Source: Agarivorans sp. Toyoura001
Lineage (GTDB): Bacteria; Pseudomonadota; Gammaproteobacteria; Enterobacterales; Celerinatantimonadaceae
DNA: 64,000 nucleotides
Reading direction: 5' to 3'
NCBI RefSeq assembly: GCF_005405585.1
Contig: NZ_BJEQ01000004.1
Span: 186,001-250,000 of the forward strand
Shown here piece by piece: positions 1 through 8,482 of the stretch; the first letter of the stretch is position 1; each line of letters begins with the position of its first letter. The notes beneath the pieces were generated by a model. It searched no databases. It saw only the letters and a program-made list of their open reading frames with translations, and was not told the DNA's origin. A program made the translations under genes and the position numbers.

Positions 1-1
1 G

Positions 2-973
2 ATTATTACTGGTGCCGGTGCAGGTAATGCTGATTACGATACCTTCTTAGAACCTTATTTACGTGAAACTTCACACAGTGCTTATGACTTCCCGCTACTA
101 AAAACATTACGTGATGCATTTGACGTAAATGGTAGCTTAGAGGCATTAGCCAACCCTAAATCTTGGGGTGGAGCGATTGACGGCATCCGCGCCTTAACTT
201 TCACCATCACCCACGATATTCCAAGTAATGACGGCTTCCGCTATCAAATTATGAGTGAAGGCAATGAACATCTTGCTTACGCTTATATTCTTGGGCGTCA
301 GGAAGGTGTGCCAATGGTATTTAGTGATGCAACTGGAGTTGACGGTGGCCGCTGGGTTGATGACTACAAACAAGATAACTTGAAAGCTATGGTGAAATTC
401 CACAATGGCGTTCAAGGGGCCGATGAAGAAGTATTGTATACCGATCAGTGTGCAATCGTTTTACGTCGTGGCCAGGCTGGCCTGCTAGGTATTAACAAGT
501 GTGGTTATGATAAAGACATTAGCGTTAACGCGAGTAACTTAAATCACTCTAAAAACTATGTTGACGTATTCACCGGCTCAAGCTTCCAAGCAAGCGGTAG
601 CAATTATACCGTTAATGTACCTGCTGGCTCAGCAAGAATGTGGTTAGCAGAAACTGGTGTGATTATTGACCCAACAGATAACGTTAATGTGAGCTTTACC
701 TGTAACAACGGTAATACCAACATGGGGGATAGCGTTTATGCGGTAGGTAACAATAGTGCATTAGGTAACTGGCAAGCAGCTAATGCAGTGCAGCTAAGCC
801 CTACGAGTTACCCAACTTGGACAGCTACTATTAAGCTTCCTAAATCAACAGACATTGAATGGAAATGTATTATTCGTAACGAAAGCGATCCTAGCAATGT
901 GATTCAGTGGCAATCGGGTGGTAATAACTCTGTTAATACTGGAACAGGTGCATCAACAACCGGGAGTTTTTAA
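2..973 (+). CDS. Alpha-amylase, GH13 family, C-terminal part with CBM20 starch-binding domain (5' truncated)
   Basis: The reading frame is open from the left edge, so only the last 323 residues are present. The visible part begins inside the GH13 catalytic barrel. A segment reading FTITHDIPSNDGFRYQ carries the late-barrel HD motif of GH13 amylases (conserved region IV, with the transition-state aspartate). A beta-sandwich domain C follows. The last ~95 residues form a starch-binding domain of CBM20 type: VNVSFTC start, then VYAVGNNSALGNW, then WKCIIRN. The enzyme would hydrolyse alpha-1,4-glucans. It is presumably secreted, but the signal peptide lies outside the window. A strong terminator follows about 120 bases after the stop. 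The family is clear from motifs; the subfamily is not determined. Confidence 0.88.
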   Translation: MITGAGAGNADYDTFLEPYLRETSHSAYDFPLLKTLRDAFDVNGSLEALANPKSWGGAIDGIRALTFTITHDIPSNDGFRYQIMSEGNEHLAYAYILGRQEGVPMVFSDATGVDGGRWVDDYKQDNLKAMVKFHNGVQGADEEVLYTDQCAIVLRRGQAGLLGINKCGYDKDISVNASNLNHSKNYVDVFTGSSFQASGSNYTVNVPAGSARMWLAETGVIIDPTDNVNVSFTCNNGNTNMGDSVYAVGNNSALGNWQAANAVQLSPTSYPTWTATIKLPKSTDIEWKCIIRNESDPSNVIQWQSGGNNSVNTGTGASTTGSF

Positions 974-1093
974 TCTCCTCGATGCTCGTTAGCGAAAATG
1001 TAGAAACTTAAGCGAGACACGCTAGCTAATAGGCTGGTATACCGAGCTATTACGTTTACATTATCGCGCTAACATTGATTTAAAGATAACAAA

Positions 1094-1127
1094 ATCCGAG
1101 TGTGCTTAGTGGCACTCGGATTTTTTT
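1094..1127 (+). terminator. Rho-independent terminator after the amylase gene
   Basis: A 9-bp perfect stem (ATCCGAGTG at 1094-1102 with CACTCGGAT at 1113-1121), a 10-base loop and a run of seven T. It lies between the amylase stop and the convergent MFS gene. Confidence 0.85.
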
Positions 1128-1202
1128 ATAGGCGTGTATCTAGGAGTCAGCGCTTTGTTGGCGCAGTAGAGTTTGTGTTATCAATAGGGGCGTCGACTAG
1201 CC

Positions 1203-2414
1203 TTAACGGTTAACATTGGCCGAACGTGCGTTTAGCAATAACAGCGGTATTGCTAAGGCAGATAAACCACCCATTATTAGGAATACACCAGAGCCCATTG
1301 GTTCGTATAAAGCACTGCTCAAAAAGGTGAGTAGCGCAGTCCCCATGTTTAAGGCGATGGCTGAGTACAACGCTTGTAGTGGAATAGCCTGAGAGCTTGG
1401 CGCTTCTGAGGCTATGTACTTAATAGCCGCCAATTGGGTTAGTGCAAAAGTAAGGGCGTGCATGCCTTGCGACAACATCATTAATGGCAGTATTTCGGTA
1501 CTACCAAATATTCCCCAACGTAATACGCCACCTATAGCAGCAAGCAAAAACATTTTGTTGGCATTCCAATGCTTAAACCATTTACTGCCAAAAATAAGAA
1601 TGCTCATTTCGAATACCACGCCAATCGACCATAAATAACCAATGGTCGATTCTGCATATCCAATACTTTTCCAATACAGTGTGCTGTAGGCGTAGTAAGC
1701 GGCATGTGAGCCTTGGATTAAAGCGGTGACAGTAATAAACAGCAGAGTGTTTTTTTGTTTTAGTACCGCCCATAAACGGTGGTTAGCGGGTTCGTTTTCA
1801 CTGGTTTCATCCACCAAAGGTGAAGCTGGGGTGAGTAAACTAAGGCCCCACATTAATACTAGCGAGCCGATGGTGGCATACAAAATGAGCGAGTGAGAAT
1901 AATAGGTGAGCCCAATACCCAGCAGCGTTGATGAAACAATAAAGGCGATAGAGCCAAATACTCTAACTCGACCGTAATCTAAGCGCAGTTGGCTAACCCA
2001 TTTGGTGGCAACAGCATCACCTAAGGGAATGAGTGTGGCAATAAAAAAGTTTGCCGCTAGGGTGAGCACAGTTAGCCAGAAATACCCCTCTAACCAACAC
2101 AAACCTGATACCACTAGAATGCTGGCGAAACTCACCCAGCGGATCCCTGGGAGCAAGTGTTTAGCCGATTTTATTCGTGGCATAAGTAACATATTGCCCA
2201 TGAATCGGGCCAGCATACTAAAGCCTAATAACAAACCAATTTGGCTAGGGTCTAAGCCTTCACTTTCTAACCATAAGGCCCAAAAAGGTAGAAATACTCC
2301 CCAGGCAAAGAATAATCCTGAAAAATACAAACTTATCCAACTGGCTGCTTTGGGTTTAATCACTTTGCCGAACCTTATACTGCTTAGTGGCCGCATTATA
2401 GCCTTTATCTCCAA
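1203..2414 (-). CDS. MFS transporter, HcaT (3-phenylpropionate transporter)-like
   Basis: This 403-residue inner-membrane protein has about 12 hydrophobic segments. The N-terminal pattern FFAWGVFLPFWALWLESEGL, followed by an IGLLLG...ARFMGNMLL loop, matches the E. coli HcaT subfamily of the major facilitator superfamily closely along the first third. Members are usually annotated as 3-phenylpropionate or nucleoside-type proton symporters. The substrate here is unknown, because no hca catabolic genes are nearby. The gene stands alone, convergent with the amylase. A second possible start is M7; the first methionine is kept because neither has a convincing ribosome site. Confidence 0.8.
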   Translation of the reverse strand: MEIKAIMRPLSSIRFGKVIKPKAASWISLYFSGLFFAWGVFLPFWALWLESEGLDPSQIGLLLGFSMLARFMGNMLLMPRIKSAKHLLPGIRWVSFASILVVSGLCWLEGYFWLTVLTLAANFFIATLIPLGDAVATKWVSQLRLDYGRVRVFGSIAFIVSSTLLGIGLTYYSHSLILYATIGSLVLMWGLSLLTPASPLVDETSENEPANHRLWAVLKQKNTLLFITVTALIQGSHAAYYAYSTLYWKSIGYAESTIGYLWSIGVVFEMSILIFGSKWFKHWNANKMFLLAAIGGVLRWGIFGSTEILPLMMLSQGMHALTFALTQLAAIKYIASEAPSSQAIPLQALYSAIALNMGTALLTFLSSALYEPMGSGVFLIMGGLSALAIPLLLLNARSANVNR

Positions 2415-2661
2415 ATAACATAGCGGATATTAAGCGAGATTTAGTCGCTAGTTTGCATCACCGTATTGATATTGATTTGATGGTTTTGTGTGGTCGGTTC
2501 TATGTTGGGTACGCAACTAGGCTTTCTAGTCGCTATAGCTGGTGATGCGATTAATCTAAAACTTATATTTCAAAAATACTTTATTTATCAATTAATAAAA
2601 CTGAAATGAGCTCTACATAAGGTGTAGTCGTTTTTTACACTACCTTAACTTAGAGATTGAA

Positions 2662-4833
2662 ATGGATAATCATTTTCCGCTAAAAAAGATGTTGATTGCT
2701 TCGGCCATTGCCGTGAGTTTAAGTGCTTGTTGGGATAACTCTAGCAACAATTCTTACAACGAATTGTCGATGGAGCTTCGTTTAATGGAAACAACCGACC
2801 TTCACTCAAATATGAAACCTTACAACTACTTCGCCTCCCCAAAAGACGATGCCTTAGGTCCTCAAGACTATGGTTTGGCTCGCACTGCCGTGTTGATTAA
2901 AGAGGCGCGAGAAGAAGCCCAAAACAGTATGTTGTTTGATAACGGCGACCTAATTCAAGGTAGTCCGATGGGAGATTATGTCGCTAATTTAGGTACCTCA
3001 TACTTAGAGAGAAATATTCATCCAGTGTACAAAGCGATGAATTACTTAGCTTACGATGTAGGGAACATTGGTAACCATGAGTTTAACTACGGTTTAGATT
3101 ATTTAGCTGCGGCTATCTCGGGAGCTAACTTCCCGTATATTAATGCCAATGTTTATCAGTTTGAAGGGAAGCAAACAACTAACAATGTGACGATTAATGA
3201 AGAGACCTGTGCGGTGGATATTGATAAGCACTTTGCTGGTAACTACGCTGCCTTCTTTGAGCAATTTGAACCTTACTTTACTCCCTATGAGATTCTAGAG
3301 CGTAACTTTACCGCTACCAATGGCACTACTCATTCGGTAAAAGTAGGGGTTATTGGTTTTACGCCACCTAATATTCTGAACTGGGATAAACGGTACTTGG
3401 AATGTAAGGTGATGCTGGCAGACATTAAAATGACTGCTGAGCATTATGTTCCCAAAATGAAAGCGGAGGGGGCCGATATTATTGTGGCGATTCCTCATTC
3501 TGGTTTGTCGGGTGGCGATCGTGATGGCGAGTTTATGGACAATGCTTCTTGGCAGTTAGCTCAAATTGATGGCATTGATGCTTTAATGTTTGGCCATGAC
3601 CACAACAACTTCCCAACCGATAGTAATACTTATGACGGGATGGAAGGTGTAGATGCACCCAACGGCAAAATATTTGGTAAGCCAGCGGTTATGCCGGGAT
3701 TTTGGGGGAATCATTTAGGTGTGATTGATTTAACCCTAAGAAGCTCCAATGGAGGGGAAACATGGTCGGTTAAATCGAGTAGCGCTAGTTTGCGGGCACT
3801 TAAGGATGACCCCAACCTGCAAGATGAAATGATTAACTACTTAGTCAGTTCAGATCACGATGGCACTTTAGATTTTATGGCTGAAGAAATTGGTAACATT
3901 GACGAGCCAATAAACAGTTATTTTTCAGCCGTTGAATCAGACATATCAGTGCAAATTGTAAACGAAGCGCAGTATTCACAAGGCTTGGCGTGGCAAGAGG
4001 ATGGCCTGTTAGACGCAAGTATTACTATGCTATCGGTTTCCGCTCCCTTCAAAGGTGGTCGTGGTGGTAGAGAGGATTACACCAATATTGACAGTGATGC
4101 GCTAACTCGAGCCAGTGTTGCTGACTTATATGTGTTTGATAACAATACACCAGCGGTGCTTGAACTGACGGTGGCAGATCTTATTGAGTGGATGGAAGTA
4201 ATTGTTGCTCAGCAATATCAAACCGTAGCAGAAGACGGCGATAGGTTATTGCACCAGCAATTTCGCAGTTATAACTTCGATGTGTTTTTCGGTGGCTTTG
4301 ATACCGATGGAGAAAGCTTGTTAACTTACGACATCGATGTAAGCCAAGCTCCTCGCTATCAAGTAAACGAATTAGGTGAGTTGGTATACGATGAAAATGG
4401 CGAGTTAATTCAAGTCAATAGCCGCCGTATTGGCAATGTTCAATATGCAGGAGAAGATTTAGAAAACCAACTAACCAAAAAGCTGTACGTGGTGACCAAC
4501 AACTACCGAGCTTCGCAAAGCTGGATGCCGGGCGTTGCTAACGCCACCGTCGCTCATGAAGATGAAGTAGAGTCTAACCGCGATTTAGTTAGTCACTACT
4601 TGAATGCTAAATCGAACGATTTAAATGACCCTAGTGATATTTTGGAGTTTCCAAATGCTCACAACTTCAATTTAGTTGGCCCTGTTGGCCTTAGTGTTGA
4701 GTTTCTATCATCACAGTTGGAAGCTGCAGAAGGTTTTGCTAACCAGTATTTGCCGCGGGTAACACCCACGCAAGAGTTTGATGATGTAGCTGATAACGAG
4801 GGTTTTAGAGTGTTTACCTATACCTTTGATTAA
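2662..4833 (+). CDS. cpdB: 2',3'-cyclic-nucleotide 2'-phosphodiesterase/3'-nucleotidase, lipoprotein form
   Basis: A 723-residue CpdB homologue that hydrolyses 2',3'-cyclic nucleotides and 3'-nucleotides outside the cytoplasm, for nucleoside and phosphate salvage. The calcineurin-like metallophosphatase domain shows all metal motifs: METTDLHSN (about 42-50), DNGDLIQGSP (93-102), GNHEFNYG (137-144), HSG, and GHDH near 315. A 5'-nucleotidase C-terminal domain follows, with the substrate-binding NNYRASQSW segment. The signal peptide ends in a lipobox, LSAC with Cys23, and the +2 residue is Trp, so an outer-membrane lipoprotein is expected. E. coli CpdB is soluble, periplasmic and about 647 residues. 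The gene is monocistronic and ends at a good terminator. Confidence 0.92.
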   Translation: MDNHFPLKKMLIASAIAVSLSACWDNSSNNSYNELSMELRLMETTDLHSNMKPYNYFASPKDDALGPQDYGLARTAVLIKEAREEAQNSMLFDNGDLIQGSPMGDYVANLGTSYLERNIHPVYKAMNYLAYDVGNIGNHEFNYGLDYLAAAISGANFPYINANVYQFEGKQTTNNVTINEETCAVDIDKHFAGNYAAFFEQFEPYFTPYEILERNFTATNGTTHSVKVGVIGFTPPNILNWDKRYLECKVMLADIKMTAEHYVPKMKAEGADIIVAIPHSGLSGGDRDGEFMDNASWQLAQIDGIDALMFGHDHNNFPTDSNTYDGMEGVDAPNGKIFGKPAVMPGFWGNHLGVIDLTLRSSNGGETWSVKSSSASLRALKDDPNLQDEMINYLVSSDHDGTLDFMAEEIGNIDEPINSYFSAVESDISVQIVNEAQYSQGLAWQEDGLLDASITMLSVSAPFKGGRGGREDYTNIDSDALTRASVADLYVFDNNTPAVLELTVADLIEWMEVIVAQQYQTVAEDGDRLLHQQFRSYNFDVFFGGFDTDGESLLTYDIDVSQAPRYQVNELGELVYDENGELIQVNSRRIGNVQYAGEDLENQLTKKLYVVTNNYRASQSWMPGVANATVAHEDEVESNRDLVSHYLNAKSNDLNDPSDILEFPNAHNFNLVGPVGLSVEFLSSQLEAAEGFANQYLPRVTPTQEFDDVADNEGFRVFTYTFD

Positions 4834-4875
4834 GTGTATGTAATGACTTAAAGGTTTAGCCCCAAGTAAAATAGC

Positions 4876-4902
4876 AAAGGCGCACAGAAGTGCGCCTTTT
4901 TT
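4876..4902 (+). terminator. Rho-independent terminator of cpdB
   Basis: A 10-bp perfect stem (AAAGGCGCAC / GTGCGCCTTT) with an AGAA tetraloop and a T tract. Confidence 0.9.
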
Positions 4903-4988
4903 GTAAGAAAATTGCCAAAGGCTAGTCTAGTATTATTGTAGAACCTGCTGTTTTTATCATTAAGTAAAGCAATAAAGGGAGCGGCTGC

Positions 4989-5696
4989 ATTCGCAAATTT
5001 ACTTTTCTCTTAAGCCTATTATTTTGTTCTTCTGTTTTAGCTGAAGGGCCTTATAGGTATGCGGCTATAGAGCATTTGTTTGAACAAAAAGTGGGTATTA
5101 TGGTACTTGATGCTGTTTACAAGAAGCTTGGGCTGAGCATTGATGTTAACTCCTTACCAGCCAAGCGAGCTCAATCAGAGGCAAGTAATGGTTTGCTGGA
5201 TGGTGAAGTCATGAGGATATGGAGTTATGGAGAACGAAATAGCCAATTAATAAGGGTGCCTACACCTTATTACTCATTAAATACCACTGCGTTTTATCTA
5301 ACCGAGCGGGATTTGGCGGTGTCTACCTTGTCAGACTTAGCGCAATACAAATTGGTGATAGTAAGAGGGGTTAAACATACTGCCGATGTAACCGCCAGTT
5401 TTAGTGAGGTTGAGAAACTCAGCAATACCGACAAGTTACTAGAGTTTGTGAGTCGTGGAAGAGCTGACGTTGCGCTCACCAATAACATGGACGGATTAAT
5501 TGCTCTAGAGCGGTTAAAGCTAAACGAGCAAATTACCTCTTCTGCGCCACTGGCTGTATTTCCTCTTTATCATTACATTCACCGCCGAGAGTTTCATCTG
5601 GTTAAGAAGGTCGATAAGGTCATTCAAGATATGCTTAAATCTGGCGAGTTAGCCCAAGTGATTGAACAGGCTGAACAGAGGGTGTTGAGCCAATAA
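4989..5696 (+). CDS. Periplasmic solute-binding protein, SBP family 3-like, with apparent ATT start
   Basis: The mature part resembles the small family-3 (amino-acid/polar-solute-like) periplasmic binding proteins found as orphan genes in marine gammaproteobacteria, with a VDVNSLPAKRAQ-type N lobe and a YYSLNTTAFYL strand. No ABC transporter genes adjoin it. The first standard start is TTG at 5076, but that would cut off a perfect signal peptide. In frame upstream, from 4989, the sequence reads (start)RKFTFLLSLLFCSSVLA followed by EGPYRYA, a canonical Sec signal with a cleavage site after residue 18. The only initiation codon available in this frame before the stop at 4965 is ATT at 4989. It has an AAAGGGAG ribosome site ending 7 bases before it. 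The protein would be 235 residues. The ligand is unknown. Confidence 0.7.
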   Translation: MRKFTFLLSLLFCSSVLAEGPYRYAAIEHLFEQKVGIMVLDAVYKKLGLSIDVNSLPAKRAQSEASNGLLDGEVMRIWSYGERNSQLIRVPTPYYSLNTTAFYLTERDLAVSTLSDLAQYKLVIVRGVKHTADVTASFSEVEKLSNTDKLLEFVSRGRADVALTNNMDGLIALERLKLNEQITSSAPLAVFPLYHYIHRREFHLVKKVDKVIQDMLKSGELAQVIEQAEQRVLSQ

Positions 5697-5856
5697 CCTT
5701 AAAGACAGTTCCTTTAGCTCAATGAAGTGTCCCACAGTAGCTGTAAACCCAACAATATAGACATGAAATAAAGACGATGTTGGCTTAAGCAAATATCGGG
5801 TCGAGTCAGTGATCTATTTCGGGTAGAGTGGCGCTTAAACTATAGGAGGATAAGTG

Positions 5857-6729
5857 ATGGAGCAATACTCACTGCAATCACACCGAGAGTATCAGCAAAT
5901 TAGCCAAGCTATGGCCTATTTGCTTGAACATCAACAGCAACAGCCTGAACTTGCCGAACTATCTGCAACACTTGGTTTTAGTGAGTCACATATGCAGCGT
6001 TTGTTTAGTCGTTGGGTGGGGGTTTCTCCTAAACGCTTCTTACAATATCTTACCTTGCAGCGAGCGCAGCAACAGTTGGCTGAGTCTAACTCGGTGTTAG
6101 AGTTAGCTTACGATTTGGGCTTGTCTAGTGCTGGGCGTTTATACGACTTGTTTGTGAATATTGCCGCAGTGACTCCCGGTGAAGCAAAGAGCTTAGGTGC
6201 AGGCATTCAAATATTTTATGGTTGGGGGCTGACCCCTTTTGGCTGGGCGTTTGTTGCCAGCACAACAAGAGGCATTTGTCAGTTAAGTTTCTGTGAAACA
6301 GAACATGATTCAGCTCCCTTAGAAGAGTTGAATAAAGCCTGGCCCAAGGCGCAGTGTTGTTTAGATGAGACGCTTAGTCAGCAACTATTATCTCAAGTGT
6401 TTGACGGTGGAAATAGTCAACAACCCTTGTCGTTATGGCTAAAGGGAACAAACTTTCAGTTACAAGTGTGGCAAGCCCTACTTAAGCTACCTTTTGGCAG
6501 TTTGTGTTCTTACCAATTTTTGGCTGAACAGGTGAGTTCTAGTAATGCGACACGTGCAGTCGCGAGTGCGGTGGCGAAAAATCCGATTGCTTTTATTATT
6601 CCCTGCCATAGAGTGATTCGCAGTAGTGGAGCCTTAGGAGGTTATCGCTGGGGCTTAGAACGTAAGCAACTAATGATGGGCCGAGAAGCTGCGTTTAGTG
6701 AGAGAGCATTGAATGACCGAGCGAGTTAA
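5857..6729 (+). CDS. AraC-type HTH / methylated-DNA-[protein]-cysteine S-methyltransferase fusion (Ada C-terminal form)
   Basis: This 290-residue protein is built like Ada without its N-terminal zinc-binding phosphotriester-repair domain. Residues ~10-105 form an AraC-type helix-turn-helix (ELSATLGFSESHMQRLF, then VGVSPKRFLQYL). Residues ~185-280 form the alkyltransferase domain with the active-site PCHRVIRSSG motif and the downstream GGYRWGLERK. It would remove O6-methylguanine lesions by suicidal transfer to the PCHR cysteine. Without the Cys38-type sensor of E. coli Ada, methylation-triggered activation is uncertain. The ATG at 5857 is preferred over GTG at 5854 because AGGAGG at 5844-5849 sits 7 bases before it. 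The next gene overlaps by 17 bases, suggesting co-transcription. Confidence 0.88.
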   Translation: MEQYSLQSHREYQQISQAMAYLLEHQQQQPELAELSATLGFSESHMQRLFSRWVGVSPKRFLQYLTLQRAQQQLAESNSVLELAYDLGLSSAGRLYDLFVNIAAVTPGEAKSLGAGIQIFYGWGLTPFGWAFVASTTRGICQLSFCETEHDSAPLEELNKAWPKAQCCLDETLSQQLLSQVFDGGNSQQPLSLWLKGTNFQLQVWQALLKLPFGSLCSYQFLAEQVSSSNATRAVASAVAKNPIAFIIPCHRVIRSSGALGGYRWGLERKQLMMGREAAFSERALNDRAS

Positions 6730-7189
6730 ATTACAAACTATTAGTAGTGAGTTGTTACCCGAATTATTGGCATTGCAAGTAGGTGAGGCACAACAACATT
6801 TTGTTAAGCCGATTGCGCGGGTTTTAGATGAATTAAGCGTCCAGCAAACGGCACATTTAATCTTAGCTAACAAGCAGGTAGTGGGCTTTTTTGTTATTGA
6901 TACCCAATACCCTTATCAGGCTGAGTTACCCTTACAGCAAAGTGTTTTATTACGTTCATTTTTTGTGGCTAGTCAGTTTCAAGGCGAAGGTTATGGCTAT
7001 GCAGCAGGCGCGCAATTAAGAGCTTATGTAGCGGACCTAAATCCGTCTTTTCAACATTTGTCGCTTACCGTAAATTGTCGAAATAATGGGGCGCAAGCCT
7101 TGTATAAAAAGTGTGGTTTTGTAGACAGTGAAAAGTTGTATAACGGCGGGCCAGCAGGGCCACAACATCTTTATTTTTTGGATTTATAA
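6713..7189 (+). CDS. GNAT-family N-acetyltransferase
   Basis: A 158-residue acetyltransferase of the GCN5-related fold. Strand beta4 (LRSFFVASQFQGEGYG) leads into the acetyl-CoA pyrophosphate loop with QGEGYGYAAG, in place of the consensus Q/RxxGxG/A. A late NCRNNGAQALYKKCGF motif is typical of GNAT enzymes. The substrate is unknown. The start lies inside the methyltransferase gene with a 17-base overlap, so the two are probably translated from one message. That suggests a role connected with alkylation response, but this is inference only. The gene ends at a bidirectional terminator. Confidence 0.82.
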   Translation: MTERVKLQTISSELLPELLALQVGEAQQHFVKPIARVLDELSVQQTAHLILANKQVVGFFVIDTQYPYQAELPLQQSVLLRSFFVASQFQGEGYGYAAGAQLRAYVADLNPSFQHLSLTVNCRNNGAQALYKKCGFVDSEKLYNGGPAGPQHLYFLDL

Positions 7190-7214
7190 TAAGGATGAGA
7201 TAGAAGGAAAATAG

Positions 7215-7250
7215 GAAGCATAACCTAATCCCAGGTTATGCTTCTTCTTG
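7215..7250. terminator. Bidirectional terminator between the GNAT and cold-shock genes
   Basis: A 12-bp perfect stem (GAAGCATAACCT / AGGTTATGCTTC) with a 6-base loop. The right flank is TTCTTCTT and the left flank is A-rich, which reads as a T tract on the minus strand. It lies between convergent genes. Confidence 0.75.
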
Positions 7251-7257
7251 AAGTTAA

Positions 7258-7464
7258 TTAGGCAACTTCAACATTGGCGGCTTGTGGGCCTTTTTGACCG
7301 TCTTCAACGTCAAATGCTACTTTCTGGCCTTCTTCAAGTGATTTAAATCCATCCCCCAAAATTGCACGGAAGTGAACAAACACATCAGCGCCTGACTCTT
7401 GAGAAATAAAACCAAAACCTTTCTTTTCGTTAAACCACTTAACGGTACCAGTGCTCTTAGACAT
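7258..7464 (-). CDS. Cold-shock protein, CspA family
   Basis: A 68-residue single cold-shock domain, full length for CspA-type RNA chaperones. The RNA-binding motifs are intact: RNP1 KGFGFI (15-20) and RNP2 VFVHF (28-32). W10 and F11 are also in place. It would bind single-stranded RNA and DNA and melt structured mRNA. A good AGGAG ribosome site lies 5-6 bases before the start. About 250 bases separate the gene from tapT upstream, enough for the long structured leader common to csp messages. A large palindrome is present in that region (7522-7554). Which E. coli Csp paralogue it equals cannot be decided. Confidence 0.93.
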   Translation of the reverse strand: MSKSTGTVKWFNEKKGFGFISQESGADVFVHFRAILGDGFKSLEEGQKVAFDVEDGQKGPQAANVEVA

Positions 7465-7521
7465 TGTGTCTCCTGAAACAATTGAAATATTACTCTATTT
7501 TTTTAGTTTGCTTGGGTTTCG

Positions 7522-7554
7522 CAGCACTTAGTAATTTGTACAAATTATGTGCTG
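7522..7554 (-). promoter_or_regulatory. Palindromic hairpin in the cold-shock gene leader
   Basis: A perfect 14-bp palindrome AATTTGTACAAATT (7533-7546) is flanked by an outer inverted pair CAGCAC (7522-7527) and GTGCTG (7549-7554). It lies about 60-90 bases upstream of the csp start. It could be an RNA hairpin in the 5' leader (thermosensor or stability element) or a protein-binding operator. The sequence does not decide between these. Confidence 0.5.
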
Positions 7555-7720
7555 TCTCTTCAAGCGCAATCATCATAACAACAACTTATGGGGTAGGCAT
7601 AGTGACAAAAGCAAGCAAAACAACTTTTGCTTGATAACGTTTTCAATCACGTGATGCATCTCACGAAAGTGGTAGATGAAAAGGCCTGTAAATTGAGTAA
7701 AAACTGGTGGATTTGGCTAC

Positions 7721-8377
7721 TTAATGGTGTCGTCCAGCAAGGGTTTGTTGAGTAAAAGCATTAAAGCGCTGTTCTAAAAGTTTAGCGTTGCTTTCTTCGC
7801 CACTCATTGCCAATAATTGAGCCGCTACTTCGGCGGTGGCCCATTGGCCTTTTATTGGTCGAGATCGCAAGCCGTAACGGGATGCATGTTCAGGTTGAAT
7901 TGAAATAACTGGAAATTGATCAAGCCAGGGGCTCTGATGAAACATTTTGCGTGCTTCGCGCCAACTGCCATCAAGCATTATAAAGAGTGGTTTTCGTTTT
8001 GGCTCCAGCTCTACTTGGTAATGCACTCGCTCAGGCTGGCTAAAGCTTGCAGGGAATACCACATAGGGTTGCCAATGTGCCTGTTGGCACAACGCAAGTA
8101 GACCTTGGCAAGGCTCTTTGCGTTGCCAAATAAAGGCGTGGGTATCTGGAATCAAATCGGCAATAAATCGGCCAGTGTTGCTTGGGCGTAGCACTTCCAT
8201 GTTGTGCATTAACAAAGCAAAACCACATTCACTATTTTGCAAAATAGCTTGCTCACAAAAGCAGTTTTGCTGAGGCATTTGGCAGCTGGCGCAGCGCACT
8301 CGGCGAGCCCCTCGGCCTTTAAACTCGGTGGTGGCGGCAGCTTTACGTTGAGCATAGAGTGTTAGGAAACGATTCAC
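7721..8377 (-). CDS. tapT: tRNA-uridine aminocarboxypropyltransferase (DTW domain)
   Basis: A 218-residue member of the DTW family, matching E. coli TapT (YfiP), which makes acp3U47 in tRNA from S-adenosylmethionine. An N-terminal zinc cluster is visible as CASCQMPQQNCFC (about 29-41). The signature block LFIMLDGSWREARKMF contains the DGSW version of the DTW motif. The later SRYGLRSRPIKGQ and ATAEVAA segments are also typical. It stands alone between the membrane-protein gene and csp on the same strand. Assignment is firm at family level and good for TapT. Confidence 0.88.
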   Translation of the reverse strand: MNRFLTLYAQRKAAATTEFKGRGARRVRCASCQMPQQNCFCEQAILQNSECGFALLMHNMEVLRPSNTGRFIADLIPDTHAFIWQRKEPCQGLLALCQQAHWQPYVVFPASFSQPERVHYQVELEPKRKPLFIMLDGSWREARKMFHQSPWLDQFPVISIQPEHASRYGLRSRPIKGQWATAEVAAQLLAMSGEESNAKLLEQRFNAFTQQTLAGRHH

Positions 8378-8482
8378 TAAAAAATTCAGATGGCAGTTAA
8401 AAGGTGGCTAAGTATACCCGAGCAAGTGGGCTATCTCTATCCTGACGAAAACAGAATAACGTAGAGCGTTTGTTCGAGAGGT

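Noticed and set aside
2002-2418. A 138-codon plus-strand open frame opposite the HcaT-like transporter
   Set aside because: It is antisense to a well-supported membrane protein gene and has no recognisable domain; a shadow of the real gene.
7533-7546. The csp-leader palindrome as an FNR or LexA site
   Set aside because: The bases do not fit the FNR (TTGAT-ATCAA) or LexA (CTGT-ACAG) consensus spacing; kept only as an unassigned palindrome.
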